This document shows, piece by piece, positions 54,263 to 63,419 of a stretch of DNA of 64,000 nucleotides. The first letter of the stretch is position 1. Each line of letters begins with the position of its first letter. The position numbers and the translations under genes were made by a program. Source of the stretch: Acidobacteriaceae bacterium (GTDB lineage: Bacteria; Acidobacteriota; Terriglobia; Terriglobales; Acidobacteriaceae); NCBI GenBank assembly GCA_003134855.1, contig PLCS01000007.1, positions 691,011-755,010 on the forward strand, given 5' to 3'. Below the pieces are notes generated by a model. It did not search any database. It was not told the origin of the DNA and was given only the letters and a program-made list of their open reading frames with translations.

Positions 54263-54307
54263 TACACAGTTGCGCGCTAGGTTTCGCAGTTTCAAAGGAA
54301 GCCATGG

Positions 54308-54336
54308 TTGACACCGCGCCGTGTTTCCTTTATTGT
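54308..54336 (+). promoter_or_regulatory. Promoter of the his operon
   Basis: TTGACA (54308-54313) and TATTGT (54331-54336) are 17 bp apart. The predicted transcription start is about 54343-54344, 2-3 nt before the leader peptide ATG. Confidence 0.7.
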
Positions 54337-54345
54337 TTGAATCAG

Positions 54346-54423
54346 ATGCAGAGCCACCGCCATCACGGTCATCCCCATCATCATGGAACCCCCATGCCGG
54401 CGGACTGTTATGGCCTGATGTAA
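54346..54423 (+). CDS. His operon leader peptide
   Basis: A 25-codon frame, ATG to TAA, contains the run HRHHGHPHHH near its start: seven His codons among residues 4-13. It is followed by PMPADCYGLM and a stop. It sits between a consensus promoter and a rho-independent terminator, right before hisI. This is the layout of a His-sensing ribosome-mediated attenuator, as in enterobacterial hisL. The name and mechanism are from that model; sequence similarity to hisL is limited to the His run. The ATG would be almost leaderless. Confidence 0.85.
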   Translation: MQSHRHHGHPHHHGTPMPADCYGLM

Positions 54424-54483
54424 TCGGCCAGAGAGATCAAAGAGTTCTGAAGCCCGCCGGCGACCACGCTGAGCGGGTTTTTT
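54396..54483 (+). promoter_or_regulatory. Attenuator of the his operon (antiterminator and terminator)
   Basis: GCCGGCGG (54396-54403, in the leader codons after the His run) is perfectly complementary to CCGCCGGC (54454-54461). The latter overlaps the terminator stem CCCGC/GCGGG (54453-54457 with 54473-54477), which is followed by six T. A ribosome stalled on His codons leaves 54396-54403 free, letting the antiterminator form. A ribosome at the stop codon covers it, letting the terminator form. A 5-bp stem TGGCC/GGCCA (54411-54415, 54426-54430) lies across the stop. Confidence 0.8.
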
Positions 54484-54536
54484 CATGCGTGGACACAAAA
54501 ACAAACAACCAGAAAATCCCCAAAACAAGGAAGAAA

Positions 54537-54920
54537 ATGAGCAATCCGAATCCCACAATCGACTTTGACAAGATGGACGGCCTCGTTCCCGGCATCGTTC
54601 AGGATGCAGGCACCGGCGAGGTGCTGATGCTGGGCTTTCTCAACGCCGTCAGCTACGCCAAAACCCTTGAATCCGGCTTCGTCACCTTCTGGAGCCGCAC
54701 CCGCCAAAAGCTGTGGATGAAGGGCGAGACCAGCGGCAACCGACTGCGCGTGGTCACGGCCGCAACCGACTGCGACAACGACACCTTGTTGTTTCGTGTT
54801 TTCGTCGAGGGCGACGGACTCGTCTGCCACGAAGGCACGGTCAGTTGCTTCACCAAACCATTGCCCGTGGCCGGCGCCGACCGCCAATCCGGCGAAGAGA
54901 AAGAGGCAGCTCGTGGCTAA
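54537..54920 (+). CDS. hisI: Phosphoribosyl-AMP cyclohydrolase
   Basis: This 127-aa PRA-cyclohydrolase reads [20 protein letters not shown], then [42 protein letters not shown], then [17 protein letters not shown] and HEGTVSCF. The metal-binding Asp/Cys residues are in place ([15 protein letters not shown]). It is a stand-alone HisI without the HisE part. It starts after AAGGAAG, just downstream of the attenuator, and overlaps hisG by 8 bp. Confidence 0.95.
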   Translation: MSNPNPTIDFDKMDGLVPGIVQDAGTGEVLMLGFLNAVSYAKTLESGFVTFWSRTRQKLWMKGETSGNRLRVVTAATDCDNDTLLFRVFVEGDGLVCHEGTVSCFTKPLPVAGADRQSGEEKEAARG

Positions 54921-55788
54921 CAAGCTAAGACTCGGCATTCCCAAAGGCAGTTTGCAGGATGCCACCATTGCTCTCTTCAAGCGCGCCGGCTGGAATATCT
55001 ACGCCGACGGCCGCTCCTACTTTCCTTCCATCGACGACCCGGAGATCGAGTGCATGTTGATTCGCGCGCAGGAGATGGCCCGTTACGTCGATCATGGCGT
55101 ACTCGACGCCGGCCTCACCGGCATCGACTGGGTCGTCGAAAGCGGTCTGGAGGTTACAAGCGTTACAACGCTTACCTATGCCAAGCAGAGCCGCCGCAAG
55201 GTGCGCTGGGTGCTGGCCGTTCCCGAAGGCAGCGGCTTTGAAAAAGCCGAAGACCTGGAAGGCAAAATCGTGGCGACTGAGTTAGTGGAAGTCAGCAAGC
55301 GCTACTTCGCCGCCAAGGGCGTCAACGTGAAGGTCGAGTTCAGTTGGGGCGCAACGGAAGTCAAGCCGCCGATGCTGGCCGACGCCATCGTCGAAGTGAC
55401 CGAGACCGGCAGCTCATTGAAGGCCAACCACCTCAAGATCATCGACACGATCATGGAGAGCGAGACGCATCTGATCGCCGGCAAAGCGACGCTCGCCGAC
55501 CCGTGGAAGCGCGAGAAGCTCGACCAGATCGCGCTTATGCTGCGCGGCGCAATCGACGCGCAATCGCAGGTGGGCCTGATGCTCAATGTCAAGCGCGGCG
55601 ACCTTGAGGCCGTGCTTGCCGTGCTGCCCGCGCTAAACTCACCGACTGTCTCCCAACTCAGCAACTCCGACTGGGTCGCGGTCAACACAATCGTCGAAGA
55701 GCGCGTGGCCCGCGATGTGATTCCGAGGCTGAAGGCAGCCAGGGCAACGGGCATCGTCGAGTACCCGCTCAACAAGGTTGTGTTGTAA
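54913..55788 (+). CDS. hisG: ATP phosphoribosyltransferase, long form
   Basis: This 291-aa enzyme makes the first committed step (PRPP + ATP to PR-ATP). The GTG at 54913 overlaps hisI. Motifs: [75 protein letters not shown] (PRPP-binding region), and a C-terminal ACT-like regulatory domain. The long form senses histidine without HisZ. It is regulated by the attenuator and probably by feedback. Confidence 0.95.
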   Translation: MANKLRLGIPKGSLQDATIALFKRAGWNIYADGRSYFPSIDDPEIECMLIRAQEMARYVDHGVLDAGLTGIDWVVESGLEVTSVTTLTYAKQSRRKVRWVLAVPEGSGFEKAEDLEGKIVATELVEVSKRYFAAKGVNVKVEFSWGATEVKPPMLADAIVEVTETGSSLKANHLKIIDTIMESETHLIAGKATLADPWKREKLDQIALMLRGAIDAQSQVGLMLNVKRGDLEAVLAVLPALNSPTVSQLSNSDWVAVNTIVEERVARDVIPRLKAARATGIVEYPLNKVVL

Positions 55789-55810
55789 ACATTTTTCATC
55801 GCCACAAAAA

Positions 55811-55855
55811 CTCCGTGCCCCATCCTTCGCGCTCTATGCGAAGGGTGGGAGACAA
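55811..55855 (+). repeat. REP-like palindromic element, copy D (between hisG and hisD)
   Basis: CTCCGTGCCCCATCCTTCGC, a 7-base loop, then GCGAAGGGTGGGA. Core stem 55819-55830 with 55838-55849, 12 bp with one G-T pair. Close in sequence to copy F read in reverse. Confidence 0.8.
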
Positions 55856-55914
55856 GATTCTTCATTAGTTTTGTATTTCACAATCTCTGAATGTGTATGA
55901 ACCGGAGACTAACA

Positions 55915-57192
55915 ATGAAACTGATCCGGACCAAAGGCCGAGCCGCACAGCAAACTACGGAAATCCTCGCCGTACTCGAAGATCGTGGCGGCGCGACGCT
56001 TGACGCCGTGCTGCCCGCCGTCATGCGCATCGTTGCCGATGTGCGCAAACAAGGCGACCGCGCGCTGCTCCGCTACGCCGCGCAATTCGACGGCCTCGCC
56101 GGCGCGGACGCGCTGCGAGTTACACCCGAGGAGATGGCCGCTGCATGGGACGGCCTCGCTCCCGCGATGCGTAAGGCTCTCACGATCGCAGCTGATCAGA
56201 TTCGCGCCTTTGCTGTTGCTCAACTGCCCGCCTCCTGGAGCGAATCTCCCATCGCCGGCCTCACTACCGGTCAGCTTGTTCGTCCGCTTGGCTCGGTGGG
56301 TTGCTATGTGCCCAGCGGCCGTCATCCACTGCCTTCCACATTATTAATGACAGCGATTCCCGCGCAGGTGGCGGGCGTCGAGCGCATCGCGATGGTCTCG
56401 CCCAAGCCCGCGCCGGAGACTCTTGCCGCCGCGCATTTACTCGGAATTACTGAGTTCTATCGACTCGGCGGAGCGCACGCAATTGCCGCATTGGCTTATG
56501 GAACCGCAACTCTCCCGCGTGTCGCCAAGATCGTCGGTCCCGGCTCGCTATACGTCACTGCCGCCAAGCGGCTGGTCGCCTTCGACTGCGCCATCGATAT
56601 GCTCGCCGGCCCCACGGAGATTGTTGTCACCAGCGAGCACGGCAACGCAAATGAGATTGCCTCCGACCTGGTAGCGCAGGCCGAGCACGATCCCGAGGCA
56701 TTGGCCATCTTCATCACCACGCGCGCCGAGTTGGCAAAAGAGGTTATCGCGGAAGCAAAACTCCGCAGCCGCAACAATCCTGTTGCGCGTGAAGCGCTGG
56801 CTCGCAACGGCCTGGTCATCCTCGCGGCGAATGTGAATGAAGCGCGCGCGATTACCAATCGCCTCGCGCCCGAACACCTCACCGTCGATGCCGCAAGCGA
56901 TCTCGATTGGGTGCAAAATGCGGGATCGGTCTTCGTGGGCCGATGGAGCGCGCAGCCCATGGGCGACTACATCTCCGGCCCCAATCACACGCTGCCCACC
57001 GGCGGCACGGCGCGCGTGCGCGGCGGCCTGAGCGTCAACGACTTCGTCAAGCTCATCACCGTGCAAGAATACACCGCGCAGGGAATCCGCGCCCTAGGCC
57101 CATCGGCCGCATTGCTGGCCGAGGCCGAGGGGCTCATCGGCCACGCTGAAGCGATTCGTACTCGGCTTGGAAAAAGGAGAACTCGTGACTGA
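55915..57192 (+). CDS. hisD: Histidinol dehydrogenase
   Basis: This 425-aa zinc enzyme oxidises histidinol to histidine. It starts MKLIRTKG at 55915, with GGAG 9 nt upstream. Motifs: RPLGSVGCYVPSGRHPLPSTLLMTAIPAQVAGV, YRLGGAHAIAALAYGTATLPRVAKIVGPG, IDMLAGPTEIVV, APEHLTVDA, and the C-terminal GPNHTLPTGGTARVRGGLSVNDFVK. Zn-ligand Gln/His residues lie in AQAEHDPEA and GPNH. It is separated from hisG by a REP-like hairpin. Confidence 0.96.
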   Translation: MKLIRTKGRAAQQTTEILAVLEDRGGATLDAVLPAVMRIVADVRKQGDRALLRYAAQFDGLAGADALRVTPEEMAAAWDGLAPAMRKALTIAADQIRAFAVAQLPASWSESPIAGLTTGQLVRPLGSVGCYVPSGRHPLPSTLLMTAIPAQVAGVERIAMVSPKPAPETLAAAHLLGITEFYRLGGAHAIAALAYGTATLPRVAKIVGPGSLYVTAAKRLVAFDCAIDMLAGPTEIVVTSEHGNANEIASDLVAQAEHDPEALAIFITTRAELAKEVIAEAKLRSRNNPVAREALARNGLVILAANVNEARAITNRLAPEHLTVDAASDLDWVQNAGSVFVGRWSAQPMGDYISGPNHTLPTGGTARVRGGLSVNDFVKLITVQEYTAQGIRALGPSAALLAEAEGLIGHAEAIRTRLGKRRTRD

Positions 57193-58282
57193 ATCCGTCT
57201 CCGCAATGACTCCCATTCCGCGCGCGCGCGTGCAAGCCATGAAGGAGTATTACCCTCCGCTCGGCAACCGCGAGACGCTGCGCCTGGACTTCAACGAAAA
57301 CACCGTGGCCTGCTCGCCCAAGGTGCGCGAAGTGCTGGGCTGCATCAGCGCGGGCAGTCTCACGCGCTATCCCGAGCGTGCGCCGGTCGAGGCCATCGTC
57401 GCCGCGCATCTCGGTCTCGCGCCCTCTCAGGTTGCGCTCACCAACGGCGTGGACGAGGCGATTCACGTGCTCTTTGAAGCCTTCCTCGACGAGGGCGATG
57501 AACTGCTGCTGCCCGTGCCCACCTATACGATGTATGAAATTTACGCGTCGGCGACGGATGCGCGAGCGGTCGCGGTGCAGGCCGCGGATGACTTGCAGTT
57601 TCCCTTCGAGCGCCTGCTTGCGGCCATCTCGCCGCGCACCAAGATCATCGCTATCGCTAATCCCAACAGCCCTTCCGGCTCCGCGGCCACGCGCGCGCAA
57701 CTAGTCGAGATTGCCGCGCGCGCGCCGCACGCAGTGTTGCTGGTCGATGAGGCATACTTTCACTTTCACGGCGAAACGGTCGTTGATTTGATCGGCGTGG
57801 TTCCGAATCTGATGATGGCGCGCACGTTTTCCAAAGCATACGGCCTTGCCGGTTTGCGTCTCGGATTGCTTGCCGGTCCCGTGGAACTGATGCGCTGGGT
57901 CAAGCGTGTACTCTCGCCGTACAGCGTGAACTCGCTGGCTCTGGCCTGCCTGCCGCCCGCGATGGAAGATGCAGCCTATCTCGACTGGTACGTCGGCGAA
58001 GTGCTGGCCGCACGCGCGGAGTTTGAGGCCGCGCTTGACAAAGCCGGAGTACGCCGCTGGCCCAGCCGCGCAAATTTTGTTTTGATCGAAATTGGCGCGC
58101 GGCACAAGGAGTTCACGCGCCTGATGAGCGCAGCGGGCGTGCTGGTGCGCGACCGCTCCAGCGATCCCGGCTGCGATGGCTGTGTGCGCATCACCGTCGG
58201 AACGCGCGAGCAGATGCGTCAGGCCGCCGTGGCGCTTAATAAAACTCTGGCCGCACTCAACATTAAAGGAGTCTCTCAATGA
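57185..58282 (+). CDS. hisC: Histidinol-phosphate aminotransferase
   Basis: This 365-aa PLP enzyme starts at GTG 57185; GGAG lies 7 nt upstream and the start overlaps hisD by 8 bp. Motifs: [91 protein letters not shown], and [20 protein letters not shown] with the PLP Lys. It overlaps hisB by 4 bp. Confidence 0.95.
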   Translation: MTESVSAMTPIPRARVQAMKEYYPPLGNRETLRLDFNENTVACSPKVREVLGCISAGSLTRYPERAPVEAIVAAHLGLAPSQVALTNGVDEAIHVLFEAFLDEGDELLLPVPTYTMYEIYASATDARAVAVQAADDLQFPFERLLAAISPRTKIIAIANPNSPSGSAATRAQLVEIAARAPHAVLLVDEAYFHFHGETVVDLIGVVPNLMMARTFSKAYGLAGLRLGLLAGPVELMRWVKRVLSPYSVNSLALACLPPAMEDAAYLDWYVGEVLAARAEFEAALDKAGVRRWPSRANFVLIEIGARHKEFTRLMSAAGVLVRDRSSDPGCDGCVRITVGTREQMRQAAVALNKTLAALNIKGVSQ

Positions 58283-58974
58283 CCAGCGAAACAAAGATGG
58301 GTTCCCCAGGTCCGGGGTCCCTGCGGACAGGTCTTCGTCTGCGGGGTGGAGATCCCGATTCTGGGACCTGGGATACAACTGCTGCACCGCGCACCGCCAG
58401 CTTTGAACGCAACACCACCGAAACGCGCATTGCGATCAAGCTGACGATAGAAGGCGGCGGCCACTACACAATCTCTACCGGCATTCGCTTCTTCGATCAC
58501 ATGCTGGAGCTCTTCACGCGTCACGGCGCATTCGATCTCGAACTCAAATGCGACGGCGACCTCGACGTGGATCAGCACCACACCGTTGAAGACGTGGGCA
58601 TCGCGCTGGGCGAGGCCTTCGACCGCGCGCTCGGCGACAAGCGCGGCATTTTGCGCGCCGGATATTTCCTGATGCCGATGGACGAAACCCTGGCCATCGC
58701 CGCCGTGGACCTCAGCGGCCGCGCGGCCTTCGCCGTCGAAACCAAGGTACGCGTTCGGCTGGTGGGCGATCTGCAAACGGAGTTGGTGACGGACTTCTTC
58801 GAGGGCTTCGCACGCGGCGCACGCGCCAATGTTCACGTGAAGACGATGTACGGCCGCTCGAATCATCACAAGATCGAAGCGATCTTCAAGGCCTTCGCGC
58901 GCGCGCTGCGCGTGGCCTGCTCGCGAGACAAGCAACTCGGCAAGATGCTGCCATCTACCAAAGGATTATTGTGA
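58279..58974 (+). CDS. hisB: Imidazoleglycerol-phosphate dehydratase with repeat-derived N-terminus
   Basis: The usual HisB body starts at [22 protein letters not shown] and runs through [40 protein letters not shown] and [24 protein letters not shown], with the Mn-binding His residues in HHTVED and NHHKIE. The start overlaps hisC (ATGA). The protein is 231 aa; normal HisB of this form is about 195-205. About 35 extra N-terminal residues ([20 protein letters not shown] region) are encoded by a palindromic REP-like element, kept in frame. Activity is likely intact since the added part precedes the core. Confidence 0.95.
   Translation: MTSETKMGSPGPGSLRTGLRLRGGDPDSGTWDTTAAPRTASFERNTTETRIAIKLTIEGGGHYTISTGIRFFDHMLELFTRHGAFDLELKCDGDLDVDQHHTVEDVGIALGEAFDRALGDKRGILRAGYFLMPMDETLAIAAVDLSGRAAFAVETKVRVRLVGDLQTELVTDFFEGFARGARANVHVKTMYGRSNHHKIEAIFKAFARALRVACSRDKQLGKMLPSTKGLL
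58302..58375 (+). repeat. REP-like palindromic element inside hisB, copy E
   Basis: CCCAGGTCC (58305-58313) pairs with GGACCTGGG (58364-58372), and an inner 10-bp stem (CCCTGCGGAC with GTCTGCGGGG, two G-T pairs) is nested between. The outer arms match copies A and B. The element is translated. Confidence 0.75.
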
Positions 58975-59585
58975 TGTGCGTAACCGTGATCAATTACAAG
59001 GCGGGCAATCTGACCTCCGTGCTCAAGGCGCTGCGCCATCTGGGCGCGGAGACGATTGTGACGGACGGCGATCTTGCGCTCGTCGAAGCGGCGGAGCGCA
59101 TTGTGCTCCCGGGCGTCGGGCATTTTCAGGCGACGGACCGGCTCGACGCGACGGACCTCACCGGCGCAATTCGCACTGCGATTGCGCGCGGTGTGCCGTT
59201 CCTTGGAATTTGTGTTGGGATGCAGTGGCTCTATGCAGGCTCCAGCGAGGCGCCGAATCAGCCCGGCCTCGGACACTTCGCCGAATCCTGCACGCACTTT
59301 GCCGAAAGCCCGGAAAAAGTTCCGCATGTCGGTTGGAATTCCCTGGAAGTGCGGAAGGATTCGCGGCTTCTTGCCGGCGTCGAGCCGGGCGAGTACGTCT
59401 ACTTCACGCACTCCTACAAGGCTCCCGTCACCGCCGACACTGCGGCCGTCACTTACTACATCGAGCCTTTCGCGTCAGCGGTCGAGCGCGGCAACGTGAT
59501 GGGCGTACAATTTCATCCGGAGAAATCCGGCGCAACCGGGCTGAAGATTCTCGGCAATTTTCTCAAGTGGAAGGACGTTGAATGA
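58974..59585 (+). CDS. hisH: Imidazole glycerol phosphate synthase, glutaminase subunit
   Basis: This 203-aa class I amidotransferase starts at ATG 58974 (AAGGA 8 nt upstream; GTG 58971 also possible). Motifs: [48 protein letters not shown] with the nucleophile Cys, [11 protein letters not shown], and [21 protein letters not shown] with the catalytic His and Glu. It supplies ammonia to HisF, encoded next with a 4-bp overlap. Confidence 0.96.
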   Translation: MCVTVINYKAGNLTSVLKALRHLGAETIVTDGDLALVEAAERIVLPGVGHFQATDRLDATDLTGAIRTAIARGVPFLGICVGMQWLYAGSSEAPNQPGLGHFAESCTHFAESPEKVPHVGWNSLEVRKDSRLLAGVEPGEYVYFTHSYKAPVTADTAAVTYYIEPFASAVERGNVMGVQFHPEKSGATGLKILGNFLKWKDVE

Positions 59586-60361
59586 TTACAAAACGCATCA
59601 TCGCCTGCCTCGACGTGCATGACGGGCGCGTTGTGAAGGGCGTGCAGTTCGTCGATCTGATTGATGCGGGCGATCCGGCTACCCAGGCCGCGCGTCATAC
59701 CCGCGAAGGCGCGGATGAGATTGTGCTGCTCGACATTACCGCAACGCACGAGGGGCGGCAGACGCTGCTGGACACCGTGCGCAGAACGGCGCGCGAGTTG
59801 TTTGTTCCCTTCTGTGTGGGCGGCGGCATTCGCACCGCGGACGACGCGGCGCAGGTCTTCGAGGCGGGCGCTGATAAGGTGAGCGTGAACTCCGCCGCTT
59901 TGAAAAACCCAAAGCTCATCGACGCCATCGGCCGCAGCTTTGGCGCGCAGGCGGTTGTCGTTGCTATCGATGCGCGGCGCGACCCCGATGCCGCCGATCC
60001 GGTCCGCGATGCGCAGGTTTATGTGCAGGGCGGACGCAAACTGGCCGGCCGCCGAGTGGTAGAGTGGGCGCGTGAAGCCGAGCAGCGCGGAGCGGGCGAA
60101 ATTCTCCTGACCTCGATGAACTCCGACGGAATGCGCACCGGCTTCGATTGCGAACTGACCGCCGTGGTGAGCGAGGCCGTCGGCATTCCGGTCATCGCAT
60201 CGGGCGGCGCGGGAACCGTCGAGCATTTTGTCGATGTCTTCGGGCGCGGCAAGGCCGATGCGGCTCTCGCGGCAAGCATCTTTCACTTCGGCGTTTCCAG
60301 CGCCCGTTCGCTCAAAGAAGAGCTGGCCAAGGCCGGCGTCTCGGTGAGGCTTCCATGCTGA
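59582..60361 (+). CDS. hisF: Imidazole glycerol phosphate synthase, cyclase subunit
   Basis: This 259-aa TIM barrel reads [20 protein letters not shown], then [20 protein letters not shown], then [49 protein letters not shown], and [27 protein letters not shown]. The two phosphate-binding half-barrels and catalytic Asp residues (CLDVHDG; NSDGMR) are present. ATGA overlap with hisH; its stop lies inside the hisA start region. Confidence 0.97.
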   Translation: MITKRIIACLDVHDGRVVKGVQFVDLIDAGDPATQAARHTREGADEIVLLDITATHEGRQTLLDTVRRTARELFVPFCVGGGIRTADDAAQVFEAGADKVSVNSAALKNPKLIDAIGRSFGAQAVVVAIDARRDPDAADPVRDAQVYVQGGRKLAGRRVVEWAREAEQRGAGEILLTSMNSDGMRTGFDCELTAVVSEAVGIPVIASGGAGTVEHFVDVFGRGKADAALAASIFHFGVSSARSLKEELAKAGVSVRLPC

Positions 60362-61032
60362 TTCCTTCGATTGATTTGCTGGGCGGACAAATCGTTCAGC
60401 TTGTGCAGGGTGAAAAACTGCGCTTGGCCTTTGATGATTTTGAATACTGGATTGAAAAGTTCTCGCGCTTTCCGCTGGTGCAATTGATCGACCTGGACGC
60501 GGCGATGCGCCAGGGCGACAATTCAAAACTTGTTGCGCAGATTGCCAAACGGCTGCCTTGTCAGGCAGGCGGCGGTATCCACACGATTGAGCGAGCGCAG
60601 CAGGTGCTGGACGCCGGCGCGAAGCGCGTGATTATCGGCTCGGCTCTTTTTTCCGAGGAGGGCGCGGTCAACACAGAATTCGCGGCAGCGCTGGATGCCA
60701 GCGTGGGCGCGGAGTGCGTGGTGGCCAGCATCGATACAAAGAACGGCCGCATCGCCGTTAAGGGATGGAAGGCTCAGGTCGAACTCACGCCCGACGAAGC
60801 GATTCCGCAACTCGATCCGTATGTCAGCGCATTCCTCTATACGTACGTGGATGGCGAAGGCTTGATGAAGGGCTTTCCCATTGACGTAGCCGCGCGCCTG
60901 CGCAAGCTCACGCAGCGCCAGCTCATCGTCGCCGGCGGCATTCGCTCGCAGCAGGAGGTCGATGCGCTGGATGCCCTGGGCGCCGATGCCGTCGTCGGCA
61001 TGGCTGTTTACACGGATTTGTTGAAGGTTTGA
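60355..61032 (+). CDS. hisA: Phosphoribosylformimino-AICAR ribotide isomerase
   Basis: This 225-aa TIM barrel starts at ATG 60355, overlapping the hisF end. Motifs: [97 protein letters not shown] and [30 protein letters not shown]. It is shorter than most HisA (about 240-245) and the opening [11 protein letters not shown] departs from the usual IDLKDGKVVRL. It is the last gene of the operon; a REP-like hairpin follows. Confidence 0.93.
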   Translation: MLIPSIDLLGGQIVQLVQGEKLRLAFDDFEYWIEKFSRFPLVQLIDLDAAMRQGDNSKLVAQIAKRLPCQAGGGIHTIERAQQVLDAGAKRVIIGSALFSEEGAVNTEFAAALDASVGAECVVASIDTKNGRIAVKGWKAQVELTPDEAIPQLDPYVSAFLYTYVDGEGLMKGFPIDVAARLRKLTQRQLIVAGGIRSQQEVDALDALGADAVVGMAVYTDLLKV

Positions 61033-61091
61033 TGAGCAACTGACTTGATAGCCAGAATGCTTCTTATGAATGTTGCCGATTAACTTCGAGG

Positions 61092-61135
61092 TTTCCCACC
61101 CTTTCGCCTGAAAAACGGCGAAAGGATGGGGCACG
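61092..61135 (-). repeat. REP-like palindromic element, copy F
   Basis: CCCACCCTTTCGCC (61095-61108) pairs with GGCGAAAGGATGGG (61117-61130), 14 bp with one mismatch. The reverse strand begins CTCCGTGCCCCATCCTTTCG, nearly identical to copy D. It may also stop transcription after hisA. Confidence 0.8.
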
Positions 61136-61157
61136 GAGATTTCTTCTGCGAGCAGCT

Positions 61158-62288
61158 TTACTTTTGTGCTTCGCCGACGGCGCGGCTGGTCTCGACGCGC
61201 GAGGCGCGCAGCAGCTGGGCGATTTGTTTTAAGTGCAACTGCACGGCGTAGGCGCGCAGAATCTCGGCCTGCGTGAACTGAAAGCCGGTGGGCCGCACCT
61301 CGGCCATGCGTGCCTCCAATTGCGCGATGTCTTCCTCCAGATGCAGTCCCGGCGGCGGAATGTGAAAGCGCCAGTCGTGCGTACACTCGGCGATGTAATG
61401 AAAACCAGCGCGAATGTCGATGGCCAGCCGTCCCAACGCCGGCTCCAACTGCTGTGCATACCGATCCTCATGGCTGTCTTTGGCGGAGAACTCCAAGGCG
61501 ATCAGCGCATCGAAGAGCGAGCGTCCAAACTGCGAGAGCATTCCCAGTCCCTCGCGCCATCCTGGGCCGCCGGAAGGCTCATTGCGCGCGGCTTCCAGCA
61601 GTTGGTTGTTGCTGCGCAGCACGGCCAGCACATCCTCGCGCAACGCAGGCAGATTCTCAGCAGGCGAGCCGCGAAAACCTTCAAGAATCCCCTCAAATAA
61701 GGCGCCCAGCAGCAGAAATTCCTTAGCCAGGCCGTCGCGCAGCCGCAGCCGCGCGCGATCGGGAAAGACCAGTGTGGAGATCGCCACAGCCACTAGGATT
61801 CCCAGGAAGACCTCCATCACGCGGTCCAGTGCAAGCGTCCAATGCGAGCCGGTGTTCACCAGCATCACGATGGTGATGGTAACTCCAGCCAGACGCGAGC
61901 TGCCGCGCAAACCCAGCAATCCGCAGACAATCACCGCCGCCAGCACGGCCAGAATGTAGTTCCACGGCAGCGTGCCAACCAGTGTGAAGGCGAAGCCGAG
62001 CACTGTGCCGATCAGTGTGCCGAAGATGCGGTCGCGCGAGGCGGAGATGGTGGCGCCGAAGTTCGATTGCAGCACGATGATGGCGCTGATTGCGCCCCAG
62101 TAGCCGTCCGGCAGGCCAAAGCGCATCGCGATCCACCAGCACAACGCGGCGGCCAGAGCCGTCTTCGCGGCGTGAATCAGCAGCCGCCGGCGCTCCCAGG
62201 TGAAGAAGCCCTGGTTCTCCGATTTTTCCACGCGCAGCTTGATCGCAAGCTCTCGCTGGGACGACGTTTTGTTTGCCTTCAGGCGCAT
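61158..62288 (-). CDS. FUSC-type (aromatic acid exporter-like) membrane protein
   Basis: This 376-aa protein starts MRLKANKTSSQRELAIKLRV at 62288. Six hydrophobic helices are seen (LLIHAAKTALAAALCWWIAMRFG; YWGAISAIIVLQSNFG; IGTVLGFAFTLVGTLPWNYILAVLAAVIVCGLLGL; GVTITIVMLVN; VFLGILVAVAISTLVFPDRARLRLRDGLA), then a long cytoplasmic helical tail (residues about 200-376). The DRIFGTLIGTVLG element is typical of FUSC-domain transporters, which export aromatic acids or fusaric acid-like compounds. The frame is open further 5', but that part is a shadow. Confidence 0.85.
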   Translation of the reverse strand: MRLKANKTSSQRELAIKLRVEKSENQGFFTWERRRLLIHAAKTALAAALCWWIAMRFGLPDGYWGAISAIIVLQSNFGATISASRDRIFGTLIGTVLGFAFTLVGTLPWNYILAVLAAVIVCGLLGLRGSSRLAGVTITIVMLVNTGSHWTLALDRVMEVFLGILVAVAISTLVFPDRARLRLRDGLAKEFLLLGALFEGILEGFRGSPAENLPALREDVLAVLRSNNQLLEAARNEPSGGPGWREGLGMLSQFGRSLFDALIALEFSAKDSHEDRYAQQLEPALGRLAIDIRAGFHYIAECTHDWRFHIPPPGLHLEEDIAQLEARMAEVRPTGFQFTQAEILRAYAVQLHLKQIAQLLRASRVETSRAVGEAQK

Positions 62289-62453
62289 GGGTGCAATCCG
62301 CGGCGCAAGAAACTCATACTCATAGGATGCTCCATTGCGGCGGGTTGGCGCGGTGACCCATCTCACTGATTGTTCCGCCACTTCATCGCCTCGCCAGTCT
62401 TTGACGGCGCAGAACGGCCCTTTCCGTGTAGCATGGGAGTCAGGCGCGAACCC

Positions 62454-63419
62454 ATGATGCGAGTCGGATACCCAGCCATTCTGGCGGCGGAGTTGTTCAG
62501 CGATTTCCCCGCGGAAGTCGAACTTATAGCCCTGCCCGATGATCTCGACCACGAGATCGAGATTGACGTATGGATTCCCGACCCCTATCCGACGAAGGCA
62601 ATGCGCATCTGGCCGCGGCTGCACGGCGTGCGGCTGGTGCTGTCGCTGATGGCGGGCACGGAATGGATCCCCGGAACAGTCGGGCCGCGCGTCACCATCT
62701 GCAACGCGCGCGGCGCGCATAACATCTCCACCGCCGAGTGGACCGTGAGCGCGATTCTGGCCACGCTGAAGCACTTTCCGTTTTATCTCGAAGTGCAGCA
62801 CGGGGGAGTGTGGAAGCGCCGCTTCGAGGCCAGCGCCCACTACGCCTGCATCACCGGCGATTCACGGCCCCTCTATCCGCCCGTCATGCTCGAAGAGCTT
62901 ACCGGCAAGAGCGTGCTCCTGGTGGGCTACGGGGCTATTGGCAATGAGATCGAGCGGATGCTCGCGCCCTTTGATGTGAAGCTGATGCGCGTGGCCCGCA
63001 GCGCGCGCGATGGCGTGCATTCGGTCAGCGAACTCGATAGCCTCTTGCCGCAAGCTGAAATCGTAATTCTGATTCTGCCCTCGACGGCTGAATCGCATCA
63101 TCTGATTGGCAGCCGCCAGCTTGCGCTGATGCGGCAGGGCACGCTGCTGGTCAACGCCGCGCGCGGGCCTGTCGTGGATACTGACGCATTGGTGGCTGCG
63201 CTCAACTCCGGCCGTATTCGCGCCGCGCTTGACGTGACTGATCCCGAGCCGCTGCCGGAAGGCCATCCGCTGTGGAGCTGTCCTAACCTGCTGCTCACGC
63301 CTCACGTGGCCGGATCAAGCCCGCAGTTCGCGCCCCGTTCCGTCAAGACTGCCGCGGATGAACTGCGCCGCTACCTTGCCGGCGAACTGCTGCGCAATGT
63401 AGTTCAGGCCGCCGTCTGA
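62454..63419 (+). CDS. D-isomer-specific 2-hydroxyacid dehydrogenase
   Basis: This protein of about 321 aa (ATG 62454; ATG 62457 also possible) has the NAD-binding motif KSVLLVGYGAIGNEIERML, the catalytic Arg-region LLVNAARGPVVDTDALVAAL, DVTDPEPLPEGHPLW and the acid-base His in LLTPHVAGSSPQFAPRS. The N-terminal part (GTEWIPGTVGPRVTICNARGAHNISTAEWTV) matches the family. It reduces a 2-ketoacid or oxidises a 2-hydroxyacid; the substrate is unclear. Confidence 0.92.
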   Translation: MMRVGYPAILAAELFSDFPAEVELIALPDDLDHEIEIDVWIPDPYPTKAMRIWPRLHGVRLVLSLMAGTEWIPGTVGPRVTICNARGAHNISTAEWTVSAILATLKHFPFYLEVQHGGVWKRRFEASAHYACITGDSRPLYPPVMLEELTGKSVLLVGYGAIGNEIERMLAPFDVKLMRVARSARDGVHSVSELDSLLPQAEIVILILPSTAESHHLIGSRQLALMRQGTLLVNAARGPVVDTDALVAALNSGRIRAALDVTDPEPLPEGHPLWSCPNLLLTPHVAGSSPQFAPRSVKTAADELRRYLAGELLRNVVQAAV

